From positions 1-64,000 of the forward strand of contig CAADYZ010000017.1 in the NCBI GenBank assembly GCA_900753405.1: a DNA stretch of 64,000 nucleotides, written 5' to 3'. The first letter of the stretch is position 1. Every line of letters begins with the position of its first letter. The notes under the pieces are model-generated. The model had not been told where the DNA came from, made no database searches, and was given only the letters and a program-made list of their open reading frames with translations. Source of the stretch: Campylobacteraceae bacterium (GTDB taxonomy: Bacteria > Campylobacterota > Campylobacteria > Campylobacterales > Campylobacteraceae). The translations under genes and the position numbers were made by a program. Shown here piece by piece: positions 51,894-60,295 of this stretch.

Positions 51894-52047
51894 AATTATA
51901 ACAAAATAGCCTAAAATAAATCAATATTCATCATCACATCAATTGTTTAACCGCACTTTAAACCACGCAATACGAATTGGCAAGTGTAGTTAAACATAAT
52001 GCACTATGTTTTATTATTTCACGCAAACTACTTTTGCTTAATGTCAA

Positions 52048-52091
52048 ATCAAATTCGACTTTCGCAAATTTGCTAAAACCAAATTTGATTT
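52048..52091. repeat. SNSxLT element, degenerate facing pair
   Basis: TCAAATTCGACTTTCGCA and GCTAAAACCAAATTTGATTT; first copy after the restriction island. Confidence 0.7.
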
Positions 52092-52265
52092 ACGCGCAAT
52101 GCTTGGCGTGAAAGTTTGGCAAGATGTGTAAAATCTACCCATTTTTTCTGAAATTTCACGCAAATTTTGCCGCATTTACTTTTTGTAAAGAATTTAGTTG
52201 TATAAACCCGCGAAATTTATTTCATCCCTGCAAAACTTTTGTTAAAGTTTTCTTAAAGGCTTAAA

Positions 52266-53177
52266 ATGTTGGTCTTTTCACCGCTTTTTACGATTGTGGT
52301 TTTGTTGATGGGCGGTTACGCGGCAAAGCGCATTGGCGTCTTGAAAAACAAGCAGTCGCGGGCATTTTTGGACTTTACGATCGTCTTTGCGCTGCCGTGT
52401 TTGATCTTCGAGAGAAGTTACCACCTTCGCATCGACTTTTCGCTAGTCGCCATCATCTTGCTTGGACTTACCTCGTGCCTTTTAGCTGGCGTTTTTAGTG
52501 TCGCTCTTGGCAAGCTGTGCCGCTTTTCGCGCGCAACTTTGGTGAGTATGTTCCTGCTGTCATCCTTTGGCAACACGCTCTTTATTGGCATTCCGATCAT
52601 CCAGTCGCTCTTTAACGACCCAAAATTCATCAGCGAAGTCATTTTATATGATGTCATCGCAACGGCGTTGCCGATGTCGCTTTTTGCGCCATTTGTGTTA
52701 AGTTTGGCGAGCAACGAGCCAGTGAGCCTGCGCGCAAATGTCAAAAAAGTCCTCACTTTTCCGCCCTTTCTTGCCTTTATGGCAGGCTTTGCGTTCAAAC
52801 TCGTCCCGATCCCCGAATTCATCTTCGAGCCGATCCGCCTCTTTGGCGGTGCTGCCACGCCCGTTGCGCTTTTTGCCATCGGCTTGGGACTTGGTTTTAA
52901 CGCCGTCAAAACCAGCTACAAAAGCACCGCCATCGTCATTTTCTCAAAGATGCTTTTTGCGCCGCTAGTTTTCATCCTGCTGTTAAAACTCTGCGGTTTT
53001 GCCCTCACACCTTCGGCGGCGGTGGCGGTTTTTGAAAGCTCGATGCCGACAATGGCACTTGCGGTGGCGATGGTGATGCGCGCCAAACTTGACTCAAATT
53101 TAGCCGTCAGTTCAATGGCGTTTGGGGTCTTTTTCGCGTTTGTGTCGATGCCGCTTTTAGAGAAAATTTTGTTATAA
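52266..53177 (+). CDS. AEC-family (auxin efflux carrier type) transporter
   Basis: 303 residues with about ten hydrophobic segments in two five-helix halves, typical of AEC permeases. It starts FSPLFTIVVLLMGGYAAKRIG and contains FGNTLFIGIPIIQSLF and a late ESSMPTMALAVAMVMRAKLD, both AEC motifs. It probably transports an organic acid; the substrate is unknown. AAAGGC precedes the ATG. A 36-nt near palindrome begins 2 nt after the stop. Confidence 0.85.
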   Translation: MLVFSPLFTIVVLLMGGYAAKRIGVLKNKQSRAFLDFTIVFALPCLIFERSYHLRIDFSLVAIILLGLTSCLLAGVFSVALGKLCRFSRATLVSMFLLSSFGNTLFIGIPIIQSLFNDPKFISEVILYDVIATALPMSLFAPFVLSLASNEPVSLRANVKKVLTFPPFLAFMAGFAFKLVPIPEFIFEPIRLFGGAATPVALFAIGLGLGFNAVKTSYKSTAIVIFSKMLFAPLVFILLLKLCGFALTPSAAVAVFESSMPTMALAVAMVMRAKLDSNLAVSSMAFGVFFAFVSMPLLEKILL

Positions 53178-53179
53178 GA

Positions 53180-53215
53180 AAAATTGTCAAAACCAAATTT
53201 GATTTTGACAATTTT
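53180..53215. repeat. SNSxLT element, extended 36-nt near palindrome between convergent genes
   Basis: AAAATTGTCAAAACCAAA then TTTGATTTTGACAATTTT: 18 of 18 pairs if one G-T wobble is allowed. It lies between convergent genes (stops at 53177 and 53233), with A and T runs at its ends, so it fits a bidirectional terminator. Confidence 0.92.
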
Positions 53216-53232
53216 GGGCGCTTAGCTTGCGT

Positions 53233-53616
53233 TTAAGCCTCTTTGTTCGCGCCAAAAAAGAGTTTGAAGCGGATGTATTGATTAACATTCATATACATCG
53301 CCTCGGCTTGGGATTTGATCAGCTCCAACTCCTCAGGCGAGAAGTAAAGCAGGATCGTCTTGTTGCGTTTTAGCCCTTTTTTCGCCGCTTTTGCCTCCTC
53401 TTTGGCTGGCGTTTTTAGCGGCTGAGCCTCTTGGTGCGGCAGCTCTTTTTTCGCGCTTACCGCAGACTCGAATTTGTTCGTTTTACTTAAATTTTGTGCC
53501 TTTTGCAGCATCTCTTCTAGGTTTTGGCTCAGCGCCTCCGTCTCGTCCGTTTCGCCGCGGGCGGAGTTAAGAAAGTTGCTTGCGTTTCGCTTTTTTGTTA
53601 AAGTTTTAAAGCCCAT
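53233..53616 (-). CDS. Ribbon-helix-helix protein, partner of ParA
   Basis: 127 residues. The N-terminal two thirds are charged and low complexity (Lys, Glu, Ala). The C-terminal 45 (KRNKTILLYFSPEELELIKSQAEAMYMNVNQYIRFKLFFG) fits a ribbon-helix-helix DNA-binding fold, as in CopG/ParG-type centromere binders. It sits 12 nt after parA, so it is probably the DNA-binding half of a two-gene partition module, though no plasmid genes are near. The function is inferred from fold and position. Confidence 0.65.
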   Translation of the reverse strand: MGFKTLTKKRNASNFLNSARGETDETEALSQNLEEMLQKAQNLSKTNKFESAVSAKKELPHQEAQPLKTPAKEEAKAAKKGLKRNKTILLYFSPEELELIKSQAEAMYMNVNQYIRFKLFFGANKEA

Positions 53617-53628
53617 TTTGACCCCTTT

Positions 53629-54312
53629 TTAACCAAATAACTTTTCGCTCCACCTCAAAAGTTCAGCGTAAAAATCTTCAAAATCACTGCGGGCTTTGTC
53701 GCCTGCTTTGCAAAATTCTCTCAAACTTTTGCCCTCGATGACCGCTTTTTTGTAAGAAAGTCGCTCGTAAATGACGCTATCAAGAAGATGCACGCCTGCT
53801 AAGCCACGCTCTTTTTGCACGCTTGAAATGTAAGAGCGCATATTTCGCAACTCGCGCGCTAGAAAAGGGTTTGGCGAGACGCGGTTGATTAGCACAAAGC
53901 AGGCGAGTTTTTCGTTGAAGGATTGAAGTTCTTCGTAAATTTCAAGCATATGGTCAAGCACGCTGACATCATACTGCGAAGGCACGGTCGGGACGATCAT
54001 AATGTCGCTTGAAAGCATCGCCTGCCTCATCTCTTTCGAGTCGCGCCCGCCCGTATCCACCACGATGACATCAAAGTTTGAGCTCATCCGCTTGATCTCA
54101 TCTTTGAGCGCAAGTCCCGTTTTGCTAACCGAGCTAAACAGCGAGCCTAACTCACTTTGAGAACGCATATCAGCAAAAACCTCTGTCGAGCGTTGCGGGT
54201 CTGCGTCTATCAAAAGCACATTATCGCCATCTTCTGCAAGCCTTGCGGCGAGATTTACCGCAACGGTAGTTTTGCCGCTGCCGCCCTTTTCATTAACGAC
54301 TGAGATAATCAT
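53629..54312 (-). CDS. ParA/Soj-family ATPase
   Basis: Deviant Walker A motif in ISVVNEKGGSGKTTVAVNLA, then LLIDADPQRS and VIVVDTGGRDSKEM: the small ParA family that moves cargo over the nucleoid. It lacks the N-terminal DNA-binding domain of plasmid P1-type ParA. I chose the ATG at 54312 (MIISVV) because AAGGAG lies 5 nt upstream. It is paired with a downstream ribbon-helix-helix gene and not with ParB, unlike chromosomal soj/spo0J. The AT-rich stretch 54330-54385 probably contains its promoter. Confidence 0.83.
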   Translation of the reverse strand: MIISVVNEKGGSGKTTVAVNLAARLAEDGDNVLLIDADPQRSTEVFADMRSQSELGSLFSSVSKTGLALKDEIKRMSSNFDVIVVDTGGRDSKEMRQAMLSSDIMIVPTVPSQYDVSVLDHMLEIYEELQSFNEKLACFVLINRVSPNPFLARELRNMRSYISSVQKERGLAGVHLLDSVIYERLSYKKAVIEGKSLREFCKAGDKARSDFEDFYAELLRWSEKLFG

Positions 54313-54386
54313 CCTCACTCCTTGCGAAATTTTTGGGATTATATCTTTTTAACATTATAAAGATATTAAAATCATATTACCAAAAA

Positions 54387-54404
54387 TGTCAAAACCGAAT
54401 TTGA
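54387..54404. repeat. SNSxLT element between parA and the dnaJ-like gene
   Basis: TGTCAAAACCGAATTTGA, an exact copy of the common variant, 37 nt after the dnaJ-like stop. Confidence 0.88.
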
Positions 54405-54440
54405 AACGGCGTTTTACTGCGGCGGCGGCAAGCAAGAGGA

Positions 54441-55160
54441 CTACACAGCAAGCGAGATGAGAGCGAGCAAAAACGCAAAGGGCAACGCCACAAGCCAGTA
54501 GCCAAACAGCCACGCCGCAACCAGCATCGCCGCCGCAAAAGTTGCGAAAAAAATGACGATTTTCAAACACCCAATGCCGCAACCTGCGCTGCAACCTCTG
54601 CTTTGAGAAGGGGCGAAATTTGGCGGGGGCGGGCTTTGGCGGCGGTTTTCAAAAAGATCGACTAGGTGATTGTATTTATCAACTACTTCGTCAAAACTCG
54701 CCTCGACCCACTCGCTCAAATCGCCCTCACGGGCGTTAGCGGCAAACTCGTAAAACTCCTTTACCAAGTCTCTGCCAACACCAAGTGCGCGCACTAAATC
54801 CTCATCCCGCCGCACCTTTACTGCCTGAAAGTAGAGTTCAAGCCACGCAAGCCGCCTGTTTAGCAGCTCTTCAAGCCTACTTTGCGCGCTTTTTTGCCAA
54901 GCCGCGTTTTCATCACCTTGCGAAGGCTGTTGCATGTAGCCAAAACCGCCCTTAAAGCCCATCTGCTTGTCGTATTGCGCCCGTTTTTGCTCGTCTCCTA
55001 AAACCGCGTAAGCCTCACCAAGCTGCTTAAACTTCTCCTCCGCGGCTTTGTCTCCGCCGTTGAAGTCTGGGTGGTAAAGCCTCGCAAGCTCCTTGTAACG
55101 CCTGCGGATCTCCTCGTGCGTGGCGTCTGGTTGGAGGTTAAAGAGTTTGTAATACTCCAT
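54441..55160 (-). CDS. J-domain (DnaJ-like) membrane-anchored protein
   Basis: N-terminal J domain: YYKLFNLQPDATHEEIRRRYKELARLYHPDFNGG with the HPD tripeptide, then FKQLGEAYAVLGDEQKRAQYD. It should stimulate an Hsp70. There is no Gly/Phe or zinc domain. The C-terminus has a Cys/Gly stretch and hydrophobic segments (IVIFFATFAAAMLVAAWLFG and YWLVALPFAFLLALI), so it is probably membrane bound. It follows valS by 9 nt in the opposite order (upstream gene valS ends at 55170), so on the minus strand it is transcribed after valS. Confidence 0.8.
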   Translation of the reverse strand: MEYYKLFNLQPDATHEEIRRRYKELARLYHPDFNGGDKAAEEKFKQLGEAYAVLGDEQKRAQYDKQMGFKGGFGYMQQPSQGDENAAWQKSAQSRLEELLNRRLAWLELYFQAVKVRRDEDLVRALGVGRDLVKEFYEFAANAREGDLSEWVEASFDEVVDKYNHLVDLFENRRQSPPPPNFAPSQSRGCSAGCGIGCLKIVIFFATFAAAMLVAAWLFGYWLVALPFAFLLALISLAV

Positions 55161-55169
55161 TTTGGCTGC

Positions 55170-57791
55170 TTATGCGAATTTACTCAACTCTTCGTCTATT
55201 TTGGCTAAACGAAGCCTCGCCGACTCAGCCGCCGCGCGGTTTTCTTCGATGACTGCTGACGGGGCGTTTTTGACGAATTTTTCATTTGAAAGCATCGCAC
55301 TTAGCTTCTCAAACTCCTTTGTCAGCTTGCTTTTTTGGGCGTTTAGCCGCGCTGTGATCGCGCTTAAATCCACCCCTTCAAGCCCGACAAAACTCTCCAA
55401 ATTCTCAGAGATGTCGCGGACGCAGTTTTGCTCAGCGGCGGTGACTTGTTTGATGTTTTCGACCTTTGCGAGGCGTTGGGCAAAATTTCTCACGCTCTCA
55501 AAGTCAAATTCTGCAAAAAACCTCACGCTCGCAGCAGGAATTTTTGAGTTTCCAAGCTCGATGGTAGCCTTTGCGCGGCGAAGACTAACGACCGCTTCTT
55601 TTAGCCTCTCATAGTCTTTTAACGCCACCGCGTCAGGTGTGCTAGCAGGTGTCAGCGGCGTCACCATCACACTTTGCGCGCTTTGAAGCGAAGTTTTTGA
55701 AAGCTCGTGGTAGGCAAACTCAGCAAAAAAAGGCATAAACAAACTAAGCAGCTTCATCGCCTCTTTAAAGACCGCGCCAAGCTCGCCAACGCCCTCTTTT
55801 TGCACCTTTAAAAGCTCAATTCCCCAGTCGCAAAACTCGTCCCACAAAAAGCGCTGTAACGCACTCGCCGCGTCATTAAAGCGGTAAGCGTCAAGGCTTT
55901 GCCTCACTTCATTTACGCAAACCTCAAAACGCGCCTTCATCCACCGCCCAACCTGCGTTTCAAATTCGGTTTTAGCAAATTCGCCAAACGCCTCCTCGCC
56001 GCTGTTTGCGAGCAAAAACTTCATCGCGTTGTAAAGCTTGTTGATGAAATTTCGTGACAAGACGAGCGCTTCGTCTGACATTCTGATGTCGCGTCCAGCA
56101 ACGCACAAAACCGCCAAGCTAAACCGCAACGCGTCAGCTGAGAATTCTTCGATTTTGCTGAGCGGGTCGATGACATTTCCGCTTGACTTGCTCATCTTCT
56201 TGCCCTCTTTGTCCTTGACTAGTGCGTGAAGATAAATTTGGCTAAACGGCAGTTGCTGCGTGGCGTTTTCACACTGAAACATCATCCTCGCAACCCAGAA
56301 AAAGAGGATGTCAAAGCCCGTGATCAAAAGCGAATTTGGGTAAAAGCGTTGCAAATCCCCCTCAAACCACTTCTGCCCTTTTAACGCCTCGCCGTTGCCC
56401 CAACCAAGCGTTGAGATCGGCCAAAGTCCGCTGCTAAACCAAGTGTCAAGCACATCTTTATCTTGCGTAAAACTGCCGCCGCCGCACTTCGGACAGCTCT
56501 TTGGCGACTCTTCACGCGCGGCAAATTCGTGTCCGCACTCGCAGTAAAACACGGGAATTCTGTGTCCCCACCAAAGCTGCCGCGAGATGCACCACGGCTG
56601 TAAATCGCGCATCCACGCGTTAAACGAGTTGATCCAATGTGGCGGAAAGAAACTCGCTCCACCCGCAGCCACATCCGCAACCGCCTTTTGGGCGATGTCT
56701 GGTTTGACGAACCACTGCTTTGAGATGTATGGCTCGACAACATTTTTACAACGATAGCAGTAGCCGACTTGATTTTCATAGTCCTCAATCTTCTCGACAA
56801 AACCGCCCTTTTCAAGCTCGCCAACGACAATTTCGCGCGCCGCAAGCCGCTCTAAGCCCGCAAATTTTCCGCACTTGTCGTTTAGAATTCCTTTTTCGTC
56901 AAAAATCGTCACAAACTCCAAGCCGTGCCTTTTGCCGACCTCGTAGTCGTTTGTGTCGTGCGCAGGCGTGACTTTGACAATCCCCGTTCCAAACTGCGCA
57001 TCCACATGCTCATCAGCGATAATCCTCACTCGCTTGTTCGTAAGCGGCAGCTCGACCTCGCGTCCGAGCAAATGCGCGTAACGCTCATCTTGCGGATTAA
57101 CCATCACCGCCGTGTCGCCAAAGTATGTCTCAGGACGCGTTGTCGCCACGACCACAAACTCTTTTGAGCCCGCCAAAAAGTAGCGAAGGTAGTAGAGTTT
57201 GCCCTTGTTTGGCTGGTGCTCAACTTCGATGTCACTTAGCGCTCCATCGTGCGTGCACCAATTTACCATATAATTCCCGCGGTAAATCAGCCCCTTTTCG
57301 TAAAGACTCACAAACGCCTCGCGCACCGCGTTTTTCAACCCCTCGTCCATCGTAAAACGCTCCCTACTCCACGCAGGAGTCGCGCCAAGACGACGAAGCT
57401 GTGAGCAAATCCGCCCGCCGCTGCTCTCTTTCCACTTCCACACGCGTTGCAAAAACGCCTCTCTGCCGATGGCTTCCTTTGTCGTCCCCTCCGCAAGAAG
57501 CTGCTTTTCGACAATGTTTTGAGTCGCGATCCCCGCGTGGTCGAGACCTGGCTGCCACAAAACCGCGTAGCCGTCCATTCTTTTATAACGCGTGATGATG
57601 TCTTGTAGCGTGAAGGTCAATGCGTGTCCGATGTGCAAAACGCCCGTGACATTCGGCGGCGGCATCATAATGCAAAAATTCCTGCCCTCTTTTTGGATTT
57701 GTTTATTGCCGTCAATTTCAAAATAACCGCGATCTTCCCAGATTTTGTAGTAACTTTCTTCAACCGACTTTGCGTCATAAAAATCACCCAT
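55170..57791 (-). CDS. valS: Valyl-tRNA synthetase
   Basis: Class I synthetase. HIGH motif in PPPNVTGVLHIGHALT (HIGH at 53-56), the editing domain in the middle (VVATTRPETYFGDTAV), zinc-like Cys pairs (CECGHEFAAREESPKSCPKC) and KMSKS at about 531-535. The C-terminal coiled arm is present (LNAQKSKLTKEFEKLSAML). A dispersed element is read as FAKTEFETQ at about 606, on the surface of the anticodon-binding region. 873 residues is normal. Confidence 0.96.
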   Translation of the reverse strand: MGDFYDAKSVEESYYKIWEDRGYFEIDGNKQIQKEGRNFCIMMPPPNVTGVLHIGHALTFTLQDIITRYKRMDGYAVLWQPGLDHAGIATQNIVEKQLLAEGTTKEAIGREAFLQRVWKWKESSGGRICSQLRRLGATPAWSRERFTMDEGLKNAVREAFVSLYEKGLIYRGNYMVNWCTHDGALSDIEVEHQPNKGKLYYLRYFLAGSKEFVVVATTRPETYFGDTAVMVNPQDERYAHLLGREVELPLTNKRVRIIADEHVDAQFGTGIVKVTPAHDTNDYEVGKRHGLEFVTIFDEKGILNDKCGKFAGLERLAAREIVVGELEKGGFVEKIEDYENQVGYCYRCKNVVEPYISKQWFVKPDIAQKAVADVAAGGASFFPPHWINSFNAWMRDLQPWCISRQLWWGHRIPVFYCECGHEFAAREESPKSCPKCGGGSFTQDKDVLDTWFSSGLWPISTLGWGNGEALKGQKWFEGDLQRFYPNSLLITGFDILFFWVARMMFQCENATQQLPFSQIYLHALVKDKEGKKMSKSSGNVIDPLSKIEEFSADALRFSLAVLCVAGRDIRMSDEALVLSRNFINKLYNAMKFLLANSGEEAFGEFAKTEFETQVGRWMKARFEVCVNEVRQSLDAYRFNDAASALQRFLWDEFCDWGIELLKVQKEGVGELGAVFKEAMKLLSLFMPFFAEFAYHELSKTSLQSAQSVMVTPLTPASTPDAVALKDYERLKEAVVSLRRAKATIELGNSKIPAASVRFFAEFDFESVRNFAQRLAKVENIKQVTAAEQNCVRDISENLESFVGLEGVDLSAITARLNAQKSKLTKEFEKLSAMLSNEKFVKNAPSAVIEENRAAAESARLRLAKIDEELSKFA
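55960..55977. repeat. SNSxLT element inside valS (KTEFE frame)
   Basis: TCAAATTCGGTTTTAGCA; read as AKTEFET at about ValS residue 606. Confidence 0.8.
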
Positions 57792-57844
57792 TTTCGCCCT
57801 TTTAAAAAAGTAAAATTGTCGATTTTAGCAAAAATGGGCTTAAA

Positions 57845-57880
57845 ATTAAACCAAATTTGGTTTTTGCAAAATTTTGGTCG
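57845..57880. repeat. SNSxLT element upstream of valS
   Basis: TTAAACCAAATTTGGTTTTTGCA; contains the perfect core AAACCAAATTTGGTTT. First of four copies in the 309-nt gap 57792-58100, which shows no gene. Confidence 0.8.
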
Positions 57881-57952
57881 CAAAGTTGGCGGTGGCGAGG
57901 CGTGGCGGAGGCGAGCTGAGTTGTAGCGAGGCGTGGCGAGTGAGGGCGAAAA

Positions 57953-57973
57953 TGTCAAAACCAAATTTGGTTT
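57953..57973. repeat. SNSxLT element
   Basis: TGTCAAAACCAAATTTGGTTT, second copy in the valS-lgt gap. Confidence 0.85.
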
Positions 57974-58033
57974 GCAGGTTTGGAATTTAGGCGACTAGTT
58001 TTGCGAAATTTGGCGTTTTGGCGGCACGCTTTA

Positions 58034-58053
58034 AGTCAAATTTGGTTTTTGCA
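58034..58053. repeat. SNSxLT element
   Basis: GTCAAATTTGGTTTTTGCAA, third copy in the valS-lgt gap. Confidence 0.85.
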
Positions 58054-58080
58054 AATTCGTTTTGCACAGCTGGTTGAGAA

Positions 58081-58100
58081 TGTCAAATTCAAATTTGGTT
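58081..58100. repeat. SNSxLT element abutting the lgt stop
   Basis: TGTCAAATTCAAATTTGGTT ends at the base next to the lgt stop codon. Confidence 0.88.
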
Positions 58101-58946
58101 TCAACGCGTTTTCTTGCCCTTTGTAGCGGCGTTTTTGGGCGACTTTTGACGCAAGATGGCGTAGAGAACAACCGCCGCAAAAATCATCAAAAAGCTCAAA
58201 ACCTGCCCCATACTCAGCCCAAAAGCAAGAAAGCCGATCTGCGAGTCTGGCTCGCGAAACGCCTCGCAAAAGATGCGCGCAACGCCGTAGAAAAAGAGAT
58301 AAACACAGATCAACTCGCCCTCAAATCGCTGCTTTTTACGCCACGCGTAAATCAACCCAAAAAGCACCACACCCTCAAAAAACGCCTCGTAAAGCTGGCT
58401 TGGGTGACGCAACGCACCTTCGATGAAAACGCCCCAAAACACATCACTCTGCCTGCCAAAAAGCTCCGCGTTGAGGAAGTTGCCGACTCGCCCGAAGATG
58501 TAGCCAAGCGGGATACAGAGCGCGCACAAGTCAAGCAGCCGCCACATCTGCTGCTTTTTGAGTTTGCAGTAAAGCAAACTCGCCGCCACAAAGCCGACAA
58601 CCGCGCCGTGGTAGCTCATCCCGCGAATGCCGACAAATTCGCCGTTTGAGACTGGGTTGAAGATCTGCCACGGATGTGTGAGATAGTAGGCGGTGTGCGG
58701 ATCGTAGATCAAAATGTAGCCAAGTCGCGCGCCCAAAATCACGCCGATCTCAGCGTAAAAAACATAACTTTCGACATTTTCTTTTGAAATTCCAAACGAA
58801 GGAGCGAATTTTAGCGCGGCAAAAAAAGCAACCAAAAGCGCCGCGACATACATAATCCCATACCAATGCAGAGAAAACCAACCAAGCTGCAACGCAACTG
58901 GGTCAAGCCACGAGTAGATCAAATTCCAGCGATTTAGCTCGCTCAA
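58101..58946 (-). CDS. lgt: Prolipoprotein diacylglyceryl transferase
   Basis: Transfers diacylglycerol from phosphatidylglycerol to the lipobox Cys of lipoproteins such as MetQ. Seven hydrophobic helices and the Lgt signature GRVGNFLNAELFGR at 152-165. The N-terminal LHWYG (His27) and MSYHGA (110-115) hold further conserved residues. 281 residues is normal. It overlaps the unknown upstream gene by 4 nt and ends at a dispersed element. Confidence 0.95.
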   Translation of the reverse strand: MSELNRWNLIYSWLDPVALQLGWFSLHWYGIMYVAALLVAFFAALKFAPSFGISKENVESYVFYAEIGVILGARLGYILIYDPHTAYYLTHPWQIFNPVSNGEFVGIRGMSYHGAVVGFVAASLLYCKLKKQQMWRLLDLCALCIPLGYIFGRVGNFLNAELFGRQSDVFWGVFIEGALRHPSQLYEAFFEGVVLFGLIYAWRKKQRFEGELICVYLFFYGVARIFCEAFREPDSQIGFLAFGLSMGQVLSFLMIFAAVVLYAILRQKSPKNAATKGKKTR

Positions 58947-59875
58947 ATAGCCGCCTTTAAGCTAAATTGAAGTTTCGCAGTCGCACAAAAGTCAGCCACA
59001 AACGCCGCGCCCGCTTTTAAGTAAGCAGTTTTTGCATAAAGCTTCAAAAAGCCCGCAAACAGCGACATAGACGGCAAAACTCGCTCCAAAAAGAGGTTCA
59101 AGTCGCTCTCTTTTAGCCCTTCGTTCAAGGCGTTTTCAAAAAGTTGTGAAATGAGTGAAAAAATGTTGCTGATGTGCGTTTCGCTAAGGTCGTCATAGCT
59201 CTTTTTTAAGCCGTTTTCCCAAAAAAATTCGCCGACATCCTTCGCAGAGATTTTTCCAAAAAATTCGAGGTTGCAAATGTGGTTGCAGCGCCCTGTGTCT
59301 TGCAAAATTTGCTCTTTGTCTTCGCTGCTAAGGCTTGTTTCAAGTAGTTCAAATGCGCTTTGTTGGTGTTTTGAGTTGCTGACAAAAAGCTCTCTCCACT
59401 CAGCTTTTTTGGCAAGTTCAACGCTGAGATTTTGTATAAAATTTTGTGTGAAAAACTCGGCTAAAAACCGCGTTGCCGCCTCGTTTTTCTTTAAAGTTTT
59501 AGGTGAGAGGATGACAAATTTTTGCGGAAATTGCGCCGCACTCTCATCCTCTTTTGCTGAATTCAAATTTGGTTTTGACAACTCTTGTGAAGGTTGAGTT
59601 TGGCTCTGCTCGCGCGGCTGCGACTCCTCGCTTTTTGCTTTGGCAAACAGCGTTTGGCTTAGCAGCTCTTGCGGCGTTGGCGCGCTGTGCTCTTGCGTTG
59701 TCACCTGAGTTTCACTCGCCTCTGTTTTAGGCGTTTGCGTGCTAATGTCGTCCAAACTAGCCGACTCGTTTTGCGCGTTTTGAGTCACGCTTGAAGCGGG
59801 TTTGGTTGTGTTGATTTTACGAGGGAAAAAAGTGTTTGGTGAAAGTTTCATCATTAGCGCGTTTTTTTTCATCAT
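58943..59875 (-). CDS. Unknown protein with disordered N-terminus, coupled to lgt
   Basis: 310 residues. Residues 20-115 are low complexity, rich in Ser, Thr, Gln and Glu, and include a dispersed element read as LSKPNLNS. From about 118 on the protein is helical with Leu/Phe and no membrane segment or signal peptide. The stop overlaps the lgt start (ATGA), so the two are translated together. I do not recognise the family. Confidence 0.6.
   Translation of the reverse strand: MMKKNALMMKLSPNTFFPRKINTTKPASSVTQNAQNESASLDDISTQTPKTEASETQVTTQEHSAPTPQELLSQTLFAKAKSEESQPREQSQTQPSQELSKPNLNSAKEDESAAQFPQKFVILSPKTLKKNEAATRFLAEFFTQNFIQNLSVELAKKAEWRELFVSNSKHQQSAFELLETSLSSEDKEQILQDTGRCNHICNLEFFGKISAKDVGEFFWENGLKKSYDDLSETHISNIFSLISQLFENALNEGLKESDLNLFLERVLPSMSLFAGFLKLYAKTAYLKAGAAFVADFCATAKLQFSLKAAI
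59563..59580. repeat. SNSxLT element in the unknown gene (SKPNL frame)
   Basis: TCAAATTTGGTTTTGACA; read as LSKPNLNS at about residue 100. Confidence 0.88.
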
Positions 59876-59884
59876 CTGCCTTCA

Positions 59885-59919
59885 AAAAAGTTAAAACCAC
59901 CTCGCAAAACGCAAGGTGG
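59885..59919 (-). terminator. Intrinsic terminator of rpsU
   Basis: Minus strand: CCACCTTGC, short T loop, GCGAGGTGG, then TTTTAACTTTTTT. It starts 9 nt after the rpsU stop. This is a conventional GC-rich terminator, unlike the AT-rich element hairpins used elsewhere. Confidence 0.8.
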
Positions 59920-59928
59920 CGGGAAGTT

Positions 59929-60141
59929 TTAGAGTCTTGACTCGTAGCGTCTTAACATCCAAAGTCTTTTTAGAATCTTCTTGCGAGTTGCGATCTTCTG
60001 TTTCTTGCGAATTTCAGTCATCGGCTCAAAATAGCGTCTTGCGCGCAACTCAGTGACAATCAAGTTTCTGTCTGTTTGTTTTTTAAAGCGTCTGTAAGCT
60101 TCGTCAAAACTCTCGTTTGGAAAAAGTTTAACTCCTGGCAC
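59929..60141 (-). CDS. rpsU: 30S ribosomal protein S21
   Basis: 70-residue, highly basic protein: PGVKLFPNESFDEAYRRFKKQTDRNLIVTELRARRYFEPMTEIRKKQKIATRKKILKR, the S21 sequence pattern. It has its own terminator. AAAGGTGG precedes the ATG. Confidence 0.95.
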   Translation of the reverse strand: MPGVKLFPNESFDEAYRRFKKQTDRNLIVTELRARRYFEPMTEIRKKQKIATRKKILKRLWMLRRYESRL

Positions 60142-60276
60142 GACTCATTACCACCTTTCTTTGCAAAATGCCTATGAGTTTAGCCAAAATAGACTTTAAA
60201 GTTTCTTAAAAAGCGGTTTTTTGGAAGAAAAGGCAAACGCCGCCGCGGTGGCGACATTTGCCGCAAAGTTTAAAAA

Positions 60277-60295
60277 TGTCAAATTCTAATTTGAC
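60277..60295. repeat. SNSxLT element at the ilvC stop
   Basis: TGTCAAATTCTAATTTGAC overlaps the ilvC stop codon by one base. It is followed on the transcript by a T-run, so it looks like an ilvC terminator. Confidence 0.85.
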
